From assembly GCF_958445495.1 (NCBI RefSeq), contig NZ_CAUCSQ010000010.1:1-64000 (forward strand): 64,000 bases of DNA. The letters are read 5' to 3'. This document shows, piece after piece, positions 27,738 through 37,180 of this stretch; the stretch's first letter is position 1; every line of letters starts with the position of its first letter. This stretch comes from an uncultured Bacteroides sp. Lineage in GTDB: Bacteria > Bacteroidota > Bacteroidia > Bacteroidales > Bacteroidaceae. Made by a program: the position numbers and the translations under genes. A model generated the notes under the pieces. It was not told the origin of the DNA, did no database searches, and saw nothing but the letters and a program-made list of their open reading frames with translations.

Positions 27738-29585
27738 TTATTTATTCGGGGTGTCCAGCGGTTCGATGTTGTTCTCGGAACCGGCATAGCCCGGAGTCTG
27801 GTTGATATGTCCTTCAACATTTGTTGAAATTGATGATTCTGAAATAGGCCATAGTACATTGTAGGGGGCGATGGTATAAGAATTACCTACGGAATTTTTT
27901 ACGCCTTGGTTATAAAATTCCGTACGGTCCATAATCCGGTTGTAGAAATAATTGTCTGTCGTAAAGTTGTCCATGGAATAGGTGCGTCCTTTTTCGTCGG
28001 CTTTTCCGGTTTGGGCAAACAGGTATGCGATACGGGTCAGTTCGCACTTACGCGGTTCTTCATAGAATAATTCGCGGGCACGTTCGTCCAGAATCTGACT
28101 GATGTTGACTTCATCTTTTGTCAATTCACGGGCGCCGGCACGACGGCGTACCGCATTCAAATCTTCTACCGCCAAATCCGCTCTGTCCAGCCAGACATAA
28201 GCTTCGGCACGCAATAGATAGGTTTCAGCCAGACGGAATATATACCAATCTGCCCAACCTCCACGCCACCAACTTGCTTTCTGGTCGGCTACATTGGATT
28301 TATAATGGGGCCAGCCGCTCCAACAACGGATGGTGTCCTGAATTAGGATATGGCCTTCATCATCGTATAATTGGACGTTTTTTCCATACCATTCCGATGT
28401 GCCTTCCAGAGCCGGATTGTTGTATTTCAGGTCTTTGACGTGTACCCAGTTGCCTGTTTTGTGGCGGTAGTCCGTATCATCCAAGGTCCAAATGGAATTC
28501 TGGTGGTACCAAGTGGAACGCAGGGTGCATACGCCGCGGCCGTATATCGCCAGATATGGATTTTTGGTTTCGTTATTATCTACGAAGGCTTGTTCGCCGT
28601 CGGGAGTGGTGATTTGTCCGGAAGCCGGGAACCACGGTACTAGTTGCCGTTTGATTTCCAGACCTGCGGCGGAACGCATGTCTGTTCCGGCATCGTAACG
28701 GTCAATTACCATGTAAAGGACTTCTTTGTTTTCGGGCAATGCTTTGTTGTCCGATTGATGCAAATCCCAGATAACATCTTTGGTCAGGTCGTCTTTGTCT
28801 ACGCCGAAACGTTCGGTCATCAGGCTGTGTACACCGTCACCAATCACTTTGTTGGCGGATTCCACTGCATCTTCGAATTCTCCTAAAGCCAGATTGATTT
28901 TAGTCAATAAGTGATAAGCGGCGGCTTGTGTGACCATGCCGATATATACGTCATTGGAAAGATGGGGAATTGTTTTCTCTAAATCTTCTTTCAAATAACG
29001 CAGGATGGCTTCGCGTTTAGTAGTATAGAAATCATAACGGGGACTGGTTACTTCGTGTACGATGAAGGGGACATCTCCGTATTGATGTACCAGGCGGTAA
29101 TAACGGTATGCACGGTGGAAACATGCCAGTGCCTGTACTTCTCCTTTTTGTTCTTCGGTCATTTCGATGTCTTCCGCACGGTCATAAATCGTATTGGCGT
29201 CTTTGATTCCTTTATACAGATAGGTCCAATAGTTATTGATTTGGCTTGCATTTCCGGTCAGGGAGGCGGAAGGCGTAATTTGCCTGACTAAGTCGACCGG
29301 AGCATTGGACGCATCTGTACGGCCGTTTATTCCCATCTCCGAGAAAAAATATTCGGAGAGGATGCAAGGGTCGCTGGAACCGGATGTCGGATAAAAATCG
29401 AAGTAACGCACATCGCGGTTTAACATGTCGGTACTTGTCTTTAATCCCTCATACGTGTTAAACGTATTTTCCGGGGTAAAGAAGGAGAGGGGTTTAGGGT
29501 CTAACCAATCGGAACAGCCGCTTACGGCAAACATCAGTCCGAGCACACCGATATGTCCTAATGTATATTTTGCAATTTTTTTCAT
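27738..29585 (-). CDS. SusD/RagB-type glycan-binding lipoprotein, PUL 2
   Basis: A 615-residue surface lipoprotein; signal peptide with lipobox 'VSGC' (Cys24) then 'SDWLDPKPLSFFTPENTF', the standard SusD opening. The C-terminal RagB/SusD region shows 'FRLAETYLLRAEAYVWLDRADLA' and 'ILDERARELFYEEPRKCELTR'. It forms the lid over the preceding SusC, with only 12 bp between the two genes. The glycan is not shown by the sequence; the associated enzymes point to a uronic-acid-containing plant polysaccharide. Confidence 0.93.
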   Translation of the reverse strand: MKKIAKYTLGHIGVLGLMFAVSGCSDWLDPKPLSFFTPENTFNTYEGLKTSTDMLNRDVRYFDFYPTSGSSDPCILSEYFFSEMGINGRTDASNAPVDLVRQITPSASLTGNASQINNYWTYLYKGIKDANTIYDRAEDIEMTEEQKGEVQALACFHRAYRYYRLVHQYGDVPFIVHEVTSPRYDFYTTKREAILRYLKEDLEKTIPHLSNDVYIGMVTQAAAYHLLTKINLALGEFEDAVESANKVIGDGVHSLMTERFGVDKDDLTKDVIWDLHQSDNKALPENKEVLYMVIDRYDAGTDMRSAAGLEIKRQLVPWFPASGQITTPDGEQAFVDNNETKNPYLAIYGRGVCTLRSTWYHQNSIWTLDDTDYRHKTGNWVHVKDLKYNNPALEGTSEWYGKNVQLYDDEGHILIQDTIRCWSGWPHYKSNVADQKASWWRGGWADWYIFRLAETYLLRAEAYVWLDRADLAVEDLNAVRRRAGARELTKDEVNISQILDERARELFYEEPRKCELTRIAYLFAQTGKADEKGRTYSMDNFTTDNYFYNRIMDRTEFYNQGVKNSVGNSYTIAPYNVLWPISESSISTNVEGHINQTPGYAGSENNIEPLDTPNK

Positions 29586-29597
29586 TGTTTATTTATA

Positions 29598-32500
29598 TTA
29601 TAATGTCATGTTAATACCAAAAGTGATTGTTCTCGGAGTATTGCTGTCCGAGTTTTCCGGGTCGTAAGCCGGCCATCCGGTAAAGTATCCCACATTTTTT
29701 ATTGACAGGTTCAGGCGTAATGCTTCCATTTTCAACGGGGTCAGCAGGCGTTTTGGGAAAGTATAGCCCAAAGAGATATTGTCAATACGCAGGAAGGAGG
29801 CTTTTTTGTAGATATAATATGTAATGCCGTCCGGGCTTTTCGCACTCAGACGAGGATAATCGTTGATTGGATTATCGGAAGTCCAATAGTTACGTTTAAT
29901 CTGGTTTACCGTATTTAATAGGGCATTGTTGTTGGTAAAGCGATCCATCTTTTTGATATGTCCCAGATATGAATACATGCTGAAAGAAATATCGAAGTTC
30001 TTGAAAAGAGTGAATTCGTTACGCAGGTTCCAACGTACTTTCGGAGTGGTGTTCCCTAAGAATACTTTGTCGTCATTGCTATAGCTATAACTCTTATCTA
30101 CATCCAGAATCTTGGGGTCGCCGGGAATTTGCCCGTATTTGGCTGCTTCTTCCGTTTCGTTTTCTTGCCATACTCCGATAAATTTATATCCCCAAACTTC
30201 GTCTAGTGCGTGACCGATAAAATATCCGTTCGTGATATCGTCGGCTTCTTTCTGACCGATAACGTTTCCGGCTTCGTCTGTTACATCTTCCATAATACCA
30301 TATAAGTGTTTGATGGTATTTTTGTTGTATGTGAGGTTGAATGTTGTACGCCAAGTCAGGGCATCGTTATTGATATTGGTGGAGCTTAAAGAGAGTTCGA
30401 GGCCACGGTTCCAGATTTCTCCGATATTCGCTTTCACGCTGCTGTAACCAATCAAGCTGGGTAACTGGCGGTTGTTTAGCAGGTCTGTAGTGCTCTTATG
30501 GTAGGCATCGATACTACCGTTCAGGCGTCCGTTCAGGAATGAGAAGTCCAGACCGACATTGTAGGAGGTTGTCTTTTCCCATTTCAGGCCGGAGTTTGCC
30601 ATATTATAGCAATAGAAAGTGTTGATGTTGACTAATTGTCCGGTAGCCGGGTCTACGTACATGTATTTGCGCGGTTCCAATCGCATCAGCGCTGCATATT
30701 CGCCGATGGAGCGGTTACCGTTTTCACCGTAAGTAAAACGCAGTTTTCCGTATTCGAACCAGTCGGCTTTTATTTTTTTCCAGAATGCTTCTTCTGTGAA
30801 TACCCAACCCAATGCGACAGAGGGGAAAACGGCATGAGGATTGGCCTGGCCGAATGCGGAATATCCGTCACGGCGTACGGTGGCTGTTATTAGATAGCGA
30901 TTGTTGTAAGAGTAATGCAGACGTCCCATAAGTGCGTCTCCCGTATTGTAGGTATCGTCGGAATCTACGGACGGAGAGGTTCCGTAGGCAATACCGCCAT
31001 ATCCTAAATTATCGCTGGGTTGGAAAGCTTGATTCTTGGATACTGTTTTCCAGCTTTGGTATTTTTCCCAATTTATCAGTCCTGTAAAGTCGAATGAGTG
31101 TTTGCCGAATGTTTTGTTCCATTTCAGCATGTTATCCCATTGCCAATAGAAGATTTTCTTTGCATAACGATGTACATAGCCGCCTTCATCACCGGCAGAC
31201 GGATGGTCGGCAGAGCGATGATGCAGGTAATTAACCCATTCAAAACGGGGTGAATAAGTGGTCTGCAAGGAAAATCCCAACGGTAAATCTACTTTTAGAT
31301 AGATAGAGGCATTCAGATTGTTGATGTCATACTTCTTACTATAATAGGCTCCGTTCAGTAACGGGTTGGTTGCATTATTGTTGTCATTGGGATAGAGTTT
31401 CAGGGAACCGTCTTCATTATATACACTTCCGTAAGGGGATAGTGCGGAAGACCAGCTTGAATAGACAGCATTGTCTGTTGTGTTCAGATTGCTTTCGTCA
31501 CGTGAAGTAAATTGGGCATTCATACCATAGGTGAGAAATTTCTGTACTTTATTCTCTATGTTGACACGGGCACGTATAGCACTGTAGTCACCACCTACGT
31601 TATTACTCTCGTTTTTCAGATAGTTGATGGAAGAATAATAAGACATTTCATCTTTTTTACCGGCAATGCTGATTGTGTAATCTTGTCGGAGTGCTGTACG
31701 GAGTGTCAAATCTTTCCAGTCAACTGTTTTGCCTGCCATGTAGTTGGATATTTCCGTACTGGTCATACGCAAGCGGTTTAGCCAGATTTCAGTCGGATTA
31801 CCGGTTTCGGTTCCCATCCATTCTGCCAGTTCCGCATCACTCATATTTGCCGGATTGTCATAATATCCTGTAGCGGCTTTTTCATACTCGGCGCTTTTCA
31901 TAACTGCCTGGCGGAAGTTGACAAAATCTTCTCCTTCATAAACTTCCGGCAGCGAATTTACCATCTGGATGCCCCAACTGCCACTGAAACTGATAGTCGG
32001 TTTTTTGCTGCTGGTACCTTTCTTGGTGGTAATCAATACAACGCCATTTGCGGCTTGAGCACCATATACTGCTGCAGAACTGGCATCTTTCAGGACATCT
32101 ACACGTTCGATGTCATTCGGGTTGATGTCTGTCATTTGACCATTGTATATCACACCGTCTAATACGAGTAACGGATCGGTGCTTGCGGCAATCGTACTTT
32201 TTCCACGAATCAACATGGAGGTATTTCCTTTGGCGTCAGTTTCCATACCGACGGAAAGTCCGGCAACTCCCGAACGTAACATGTCTTGGATTGTTTGACG
32301 TTGTTCTTTAACCATGTTGTCGGCTTTTATTGAAGCCACAGCTCCTGTCAAGTCTTGTTTCTTCATCGTACCGTAACCGACTACTACTACTTCTTCCAAT
32401 AACTCGGAATCTTCTTTCATGGTGATAATCGAAGGAACCGATTTGGCTTTTAGAGTCTGTGTCGCATAACCCATATAGGAGAACTGAATGTTGGAATTGG

Positions 32501-32720
32501 CATTTACAATCAGCTTGTAGCGACCATCCAAATCTGTAATTACACCGTTGGTAGTACCTTCTTCAATTACATTGGCTCCGATAATCGGTTCTCCCGAATT
32601 ATCAATCAACTGACCTTTGATGGTAATCTTTGCATCAGATGCAGTTTTGTCATCCTGCGCCGACAAAGGCAAACAAAGAATCAGTAACAGTAAAAACGTT
32701 GCATACTTCTTAAAATTCAT
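29598..32720 (-). CDS. SusC/RagA-type TonB-dependent transporter, PUL 2
   Basis: A 1040-residue outer-membrane importer. Signal peptide ends 'CLPLSAQ'; next a carboxypeptidase-D-like domain ('GEPIIGANVIEEGTTNGV'), the 'EEVVVVGYGTMKKQDLTGAV' junction (first 19 residues of that stretch shown in part), a plug with 'LIRGKSTIAAS' and 'SSAAVYGAQAANGVVLITTKKG'-type motif, and a barrel ending 'ITFGINMTL'. I use the ATG at 32720; the open frame runs 28 codons further upstream without signal-peptide character. It is the first gene of the PUL 2 transcript and likely a target of the hybrid regulator at 23303-27331. Confidence 0.93.
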   Translation of the reverse strand: MNFKKYATFLLLLILCLPLSAQDDKTASDAKITIKGQLIDNSGEPIIGANVIEEGTTNGVITDLDGRYKLIVNANSNIQFSYMGYATQTLKAKSVPSIITMKEDSELLEEVVVVGYGTMKKQDLTGAVASIKADNMVKEQRQTIQDMLRSGVAGLSVGMETDAKGNTSMLIRGKSTIAASTDPLLVLDGVIYNGQMTDINPNDIERVDVLKDASSAAVYGAQAANGVVLITTKKGTSSKKPTISFSGSWGIQMVNSLPEVYEGEDFVNFRQAVMKSAEYEKAATGYYDNPANMSDAELAEWMGTETGNPTEIWLNRLRMTSTEISNYMAGKTVDWKDLTLRTALRQDYTISIAGKKDEMSYYSSINYLKNESNNVGGDYSAIRARVNIENKVQKFLTYGMNAQFTSRDESNLNTTDNAVYSSWSSALSPYGSVYNEDGSLKLYPNDNNNATNPLLNGAYYSKKYDINNLNASIYLKVDLPLGFSLQTTYSPRFEWVNYLHHRSADHPSAGDEGGYVHRYAKKIFYWQWDNMLKWNKTFGKHSFDFTGLINWEKYQSWKTVSKNQAFQPSDNLGYGGIAYGTSPSVDSDDTYNTGDALMGRLHYSYNNRYLITATVRRDGYSAFGQANPHAVFPSVALGWVFTEEAFWKKIKADWFEYGKLRFTYGENGNRSIGEYAALMRLEPRKYMYVDPATGQLVNINTFYCYNMANSGLKWEKTTSYNVGLDFSFLNGRLNGSIDAYHKSTTDLLNNRQLPSLIGYSSVKANIGEIWNRGLELSLSSTNINNDALTWRTTFNLTYNKNTIKHLYGIMEDVTDEAGNVIGQKEADDITNGYFIGHALDEVWGYKFIGVWQENETEEAAKYGQIPGDPKILDVDKSYSYSNDDKVFLGNTTPKVRWNLRNEFTLFKNFDISFSMYSYLGHIKKMDRFTNNNALLNTVNQIKRNYWTSDNPINDYPRLSAKSPDGITYYIYKKASFLRIDNISLGYTFPKRLLTPLKMEALRLNLSIKNVGYFTGWPAYDPENSDSNTPRTITFGINMTL

Positions 32721-33280
32721 TTTTCTTTTTAGATTTAAATTAGAACAATTGTGTGTTTTAGTAAATATAATAAGGGCGTTTAACCCTTTACTTCTATTTC
32801 TCATATCACATAAATTGGAAGAAAATGTAATGATTAGCGTAACTTGCTACTGTGTAGGGATTGGTGACGCACAGAATAAGCTCTCCTTTGAAAAGATAAA
32901 AGATGTATTTTTTTCATGATAAAATAAATTAAGATAACACTTATATTTTAGAATAACTTTATATCGATTTCTAATCCTTTATTTGTATATTTACGTTGTC
33001 CGGATATCATGTGGCAAACTTATGTATATAAAATCTAGAAGTTTTACTGTTTTAATTTTTTCTTTTACTCAAATTCAATGGATGTTGGTAATGTGTTGAT
33101 TATCAGTATTGTTTTCAGAGGATAGGGGAAATATACTGAATAAGTTAGGAAAGTAGTAAATGTCAAATACTATATAATGGATTATTTATCAGAATACTGT
33201 GATTTATAATGTTCGATTTGTTGAGTTACGCTCTAACATCATATAAATGTGTTGATTGACAGAGGAATGATAAGACTCTT
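32721..33280. other. AT-rich intergenic region upstream of PUL 2
   Basis: About 560 bp between the PUL 2 susC start and the susR stop. It is strongly AT-rich with no ORF I would call. It must contain the regulated promoter and operator of PUL 2 susC, but I could not settle on one TAnnTTTG box. No hairpin with a T-run was seen behind susR. Confidence 0.45.
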
Positions 33281-34882
33281 TTACAGATTCATTACGTTTT
33301 GTTCGAATTGTTCTTTGTCTCCGATAGCTTTGTTGCGCATTCTGCTCCGGTAGTTATAGATTGTTGCTAGGGAATATCCCAGAAAGTGTGCAATTTTGTT
33401 GCTGTCCGAAACTCCCAGGCGGATAAGTGCGTAAATACGAAGTTCCGTAGTCAGAAGCTCGTCCGATTTGGGATATATCCTTTCTTCTTCTACCAGTAAC
33501 TCGTTAAAGGAGGTTATGAAGTTCGGGAAGAGCTTCAGGAATGATTTATCAAACTCATTGTAAAATTCATTTCTTTCATCCCGAATGAACTGCTCCGATT
33601 TTATAGCTTTGAATAGGTCTTCTATGCGGGACGCCATTGCCAGTTTTGCCAGAGAACGGCGGTAGGTTTCCAGTTTATCCAGATAATTGACACACCGGTC
33701 TAGGTAGCGTGCGATATATACTTCCTTAATTTTTCCCGTTTGTTCCAGTTCTTTGTTTACCTGTCGCATTTGCTCATTAGCTACGCTTAGGTTATGCCTC
33801 ATGGCGGATAATTTTTTCATCCAGCGATAGAGGAAGAAGATGGCGATAAGAAGAAATAGGGATAATAAACTGACGCTAATCAACATGATGCGTCCGATAT
33901 TGCGTTCCTTTTCTTCTTTTAGTTTGTAAGCCTTGTCGATAATAGGGAAAAATTGCGTAACTTCAATAAATCTCAATCGGGCATTGCAGGTGACTGCGTC
34001 TTCCATTGAGTGGGTCAGGTATTTATATGCCCTGCCAATATCTCCGGACTGATACATCAACTGGGCTAGTTTCTGTAGGGAAGCATATTCTCTGATGGAG
34101 CTTTCCAAATCGGCGATAGCTGTCAACGCCAGGTAATACACTTCTTTTTCGACTTCCTTTTTTATATTGTATGCTTCGGACAACGTGAAATAGATATAGG
34201 CTTTTTGGCGGTTGTCCGTTGCCTCTTTTAGCGCATCGTCCAGTATGACTAATGCCGTATCCGTTTTTCCGTTCACAATGTATTTTTCTGCCAGGACAAT
34301 ATTTTTATTTACTCCGGCAGGCATTACGTTGAGAATAGAGTCTCTGTATAAATCTGTTTTCTTCAGATATTTTTTCTTTTCGTTTTTGTTGGTAGTGTAG
34401 TCAGCGAGCCAACCGTAACAGGCACGGTAGGTTTGGTAATAACTTTCCAGGACATGCCCTTTTAATTTTTGAGGCTCAATTTGTTCTAATTCGTTAAATG
34501 CTTCATTGTACATTCCCATGAGCCCCATCACCATTGCCCGGTTAATCATAATTTCATATTTGGCTTCCGGCTGTTTCAATAATGGCAGTATCTGCATGCT
34601 GCTGTTTATATAATGAAGTGCGGAATCGGCTTGATAATGCGCGTATGTATCGAATAATGAATTGTACAGACGGTATCTTTCTTCAGGATTGTCCGTATGT
34701 GCTAACTGTATTTTCAAAGCATCTATCTCTTTTTCTTTTTCGCTGTGGATATGATAGGATGTCTTTTTGTCAATAATGTCATCTACCTTTCTAAGTATCG
34801 CTTCATTATCCGTGTGTCCGGCCGACAGTCTGACCGGACCAATCAATAATGCAAGTATAAGATAGTAGATTCTTTGTTTCAT
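33281..34882 (-). CDS. susR: SusR-type starch regulator
   Basis: A 533-residue transmembrane transcription activator. The N-terminal part has a signal/anchor sequence and a TPR-like all-helical sensor region (about 25-325), followed by a membrane helix (about 332-351), a coiled coil, and a C-terminal helix-turn-helix region with 'TTELRIYALIRLGVSDSNKI' and 'GYSLATIYNYRSRMRNKA'. Length, layout and position divergent from susA match SusR of B. thetaiotaomicron, which senses maltose or larger starch products and turns on susA and susB-G. It belongs to a different regulator class from the two hybrid systems in this window. Confidence 0.88.
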   Translation of the reverse strand: MKQRIYYLILALLIGPVRLSAGHTDNEAILRKVDDIIDKKTSYHIHSEKEKEIDALKIQLAHTDNPEERYRLYNSLFDTYAHYQADSALHYINSSMQILPLLKQPEAKYEIMINRAMVMGLMGMYNEAFNELEQIEPQKLKGHVLESYYQTYRACYGWLADYTTNKNEKKKYLKKTDLYRDSILNVMPAGVNKNIVLAEKYIVNGKTDTALVILDDALKEATDNRQKAYIYFTLSEAYNIKKEVEKEVYYLALTAIADLESSIREYASLQKLAQLMYQSGDIGRAYKYLTHSMEDAVTCNARLRFIEVTQFFPIIDKAYKLKEEKERNIGRIMLISVSLLSLFLLIAIFFLYRWMKKLSAMRHNLSVANEQMRQVNKELEQTGKIKEVYIARYLDRCVNYLDKLETYRRSLAKLAMASRIEDLFKAIKSEQFIRDERNEFYNEFDKSFLKLFPNFITSFNELLVEEERIYPKSDELLTTELRIYALIRLGVSDSNKIAHFLGYSLATIYNYRSRMRNKAIGDKEQFEQNVMNL

Positions 34883-35050
34883 TCGGCTGTTCTTTTATGT
34901 TGTCACAAATATAATGAATATATTGATGATAATGAAAAATATACCCTGATATATTTTCATTGTAACTTGTATTTTTCTGTATCTGTATTAAATAGATATC
35001 CCTGTAAATCAGTGGTATAGTTTTATGGACTATTTATATTTTTATTCTAA

Positions 35051-35084
35051 TTGCCGGATAGCCGGAATTACTCCCATACTTTTG
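35051..35084 (+). promoter_or_regulatory. susA promoter
   Basis: A perfect Bacteroides -7 box TACTTTTG at 35077-35084 has a TTG at 35051-35053 about 23 bp upstream. The predicted transcript would have a leader of about 40 bases. Between the boxes lie two CCGGA blocks, including GCCGGAATTA, which recurs at the susB promoter and may be the SusR site. Confidence 0.5.
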
Positions 35085-35130
35085 CAGAGTCGGTTATCCG
35101 AGTAAAACCAATGTTAAAAATCTATTTATC

Positions 35131-36981
35131 ATGAAACGAAATTTGTTATTTGTTGTCTTGCTTGTATTTTGGGGGTGTCAGCAGATTACTGCTGCAACTG
35201 AAATAAAAAAAGTGGCTCCTGCCTTTTGGTGGGCAGGTATGAAAAATCCCGAATTACAAATCCTGTTGTACGGCGAACGGATTGCGTCAGCCGAAGTGAG
35301 CATTTCTTCCAAAGATGTTATTCTGAAAGAAATTGTCAAACAGGAAAATGCCAATTATCTGCTTTTATATCTGGATTTGTCCGAAGCTGCCCCGCAACAT
35401 TTCAATATTATTCTGCAACAGGGTAAAAAACAGACTGTGATTCCTTATGAACTCAGACAACGTGAGGCGGGGGCTTCCCGCATCGAAGGATTCAATTCCG
35501 GTGATGTCCTTTATCTGATTATGCCCGACCGTTTTGCCAATGGTGATTCTTCTAATGATGTAATCCCCGGTATGCTTGAAACTAAGGTCGACCGTAATGA
35601 ACCTTTTGCCCGTCATGGCGGTGATTTGAAAGGCATTGAAAACCATTTGGATTATCTGTCCGATTTGGGGGTTACCAGCATTTGGCTTAATCCGATTCAG
35701 GAAAATGATATGAAAGATGGTTCTTATCATGGATATGCCATTACCGATTATTATCGGGTAGACCCCCGTTTTGGCAATAATGAAGATTTCCGTCATCTGG
35801 TGAAACAGGCTCATGCCAAAGGGTTAAAAGTGGTAATGGACATGATTTTCAATCATTGCGGGAATGAAAATTACTTGTTTAAAGACATGCCTTCTAAAGA
35901 TTGGTTCAATTTTAAAGGCGAGTATATGCAGACTACATTTAAGACCGCTGTTCCGGCAGACCCGTATGCCATTGATTGTGAGAAAAAAATAGTGGTAGAC
36001 GGTTGGTTCAGTGAGTGTATGCCCGATTTCAATCAGCGTAACCGTCATGTAGCCGCTTATCTGATACAAAGTAGTATTTGGTGGATTGAGTATGCGGGTA
36101 TCAACGGCATTCGCCATGATACGCATCCTTATGCGGATTTCGATATGATGTCTGACTGGTGTAAGGCAATCAATGAAGAATATCCGGATTTTAATATTGT
36201 GGGAGAAACTTGGATAGGCAGTAATGTGCTTGTTTCTTATTGGCAGAAAGACAGTAAGTTGGCAGCTCCGAAGAACTCCAATTTACCGACAGTTATGGAT
36301 TTTCCGTTAATGGAACAGATGAATAAGGCTTTTGATGAAGAGACTACCGACTGGTACGGAGGGCTTTACCGACTCTACGATTATCTGTCTCAAGATATCG
36401 TTTTTGCCAATCCGATGAATTTATTGACCTTCCTCGATAACCATGACACTTCCCGTTTCTATCGTTCGGAAGCAGCCACCAGGAATTTGGACAGATATAA
36501 GCAAGCGTTGACTTTCCTGTTGACTACCAGGGGGATTCCGCAGATTTACTACGGTACGGAAATTCTGATGGCTGCTGATAAAGCGAATGGAGACGGCTTG
36601 CTTCGATGTGACTTTCCCGGCGGTTGGCAGGGAGATGCCCACAATTGTTTTGAGTCGGTAAATCGCACTTCTCGGCAGAATGAAGCTTTCTCTTTCCTGC
36701 AAAAACTTCTCCGGTGGAGAAAGGGAAATGAAGTGATTGCCAAAGGCGGGTTGAAACACTTTGCCCCTAATAAGGGCGTTTATGTGTACGAACGCAGGCA
36801 TGGAGATAAATCTGTCGTTGTATTCCTGAATGGAAACGACCGTGAACAGACCATTGATTTATCTGCCTATCGGGAAATATTGCCTGCTTCTTCCGCTTAT
36901 GATGTATTGGCAGGACGAAATGTGGAATTAGAAGAAGACCTGACACTGTCCAAACGTGGAATTGTTCTTCTGGCTTTCTGA
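35131..36981 (+). CDS. susA: SusA, periplasmic GH13 neopullulanase/alpha-amylase
   Basis: A 616-residue GH13 enzyme that cuts imported maltooligosaccharides in the periplasm. An N-terminal beta domain (about 25-110) precedes the catalytic barrel. GH13 regions are clear: 'DMIFNHCG' (237-244), 'GIRHDTH' with nucleophile Asp330, 'VGETWIG' with acid/base Glu359, and 'LDNHDTSR' with Asp439. The signal peptide contains a 'FWGC' motif at Cys13-16, so lipidation cannot be excluded, though the family member is soluble periplasmic. Divergent from susR with a 248-bp control region and separated from susB by 199 bp, which carries its own promoter. Confidence 0.93.
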   Translation: MKRNLLFVVLLVFWGCQQITAATEIKKVAPAFWWAGMKNPELQILLYGERIASAEVSISSKDVILKEIVKQENANYLLLYLDLSEAAPQHFNIILQQGKKQTVIPYELRQREAGASRIEGFNSGDVLYLIMPDRFANGDSSNDVIPGMLETKVDRNEPFARHGGDLKGIENHLDYLSDLGVTSIWLNPIQENDMKDGSYHGYAITDYYRVDPRFGNNEDFRHLVKQAHAKGLKVVMDMIFNHCGNENYLFKDMPSKDWFNFKGEYMQTTFKTAVPADPYAIDCEKKIVVDGWFSECMPDFNQRNRHVAAYLIQSSIWWIEYAGINGIRHDTHPYADFDMMSDWCKAINEEYPDFNIVGETWIGSNVLVSYWQKDSKLAAPKNSNLPTVMDFPLMEQMNKAFDEETTDWYGGLYRLYDYLSQDIVFANPMNLLTFLDNHDTSRFYRSEAATRNLDRYKQALTFLLTTRGIPQIYYGTEILMAADKANGDGLLRCDFPGGWQGDAHNCFESVNRTSRQNEAFSFLQKLLRWRKGNEVIAKGGLKHFAPNKGVYVYERRHGDKSVVVFLNGNDREQTIDLSAYREILPASSAYDVLAGRNVELEEDLTLSKRGIVLLAF

Positions 36982-37082
36982 AAAAAACTTCATTTCAACT
37001 TATATTTATAAGCTTCTGTGTTCTATATAATATGCTGTAAATTAATTAAATAACTTTTTGTCAGACTTGTATTTTTATTCTA

Positions 37083-37135
37083 TTGGGACGAGACCGGAAA
37101 GATGGTCGCTATATTTGCAATGTCCGGAATTAATA
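37083..37135 (+). promoter_or_regulatory. susB promoter
   Basis: A perfect TATATTTG box at 37110-37117 has a TTG at 37083-37085 and a leader of about 56 bases to the susB start. A CCGGAATTA motif at about 37123-37132 matches the one in the susA promoter, and ACCGGAAA lies between the boxes. This fits the known separate expression of susA and the susB-led operon in B. thetaiotaomicron. Confidence 0.5.
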
Positions 37136-37180
37136 GGGATGGAGATACCGGTTGACTTATAATTTAATACCATAAATAAA

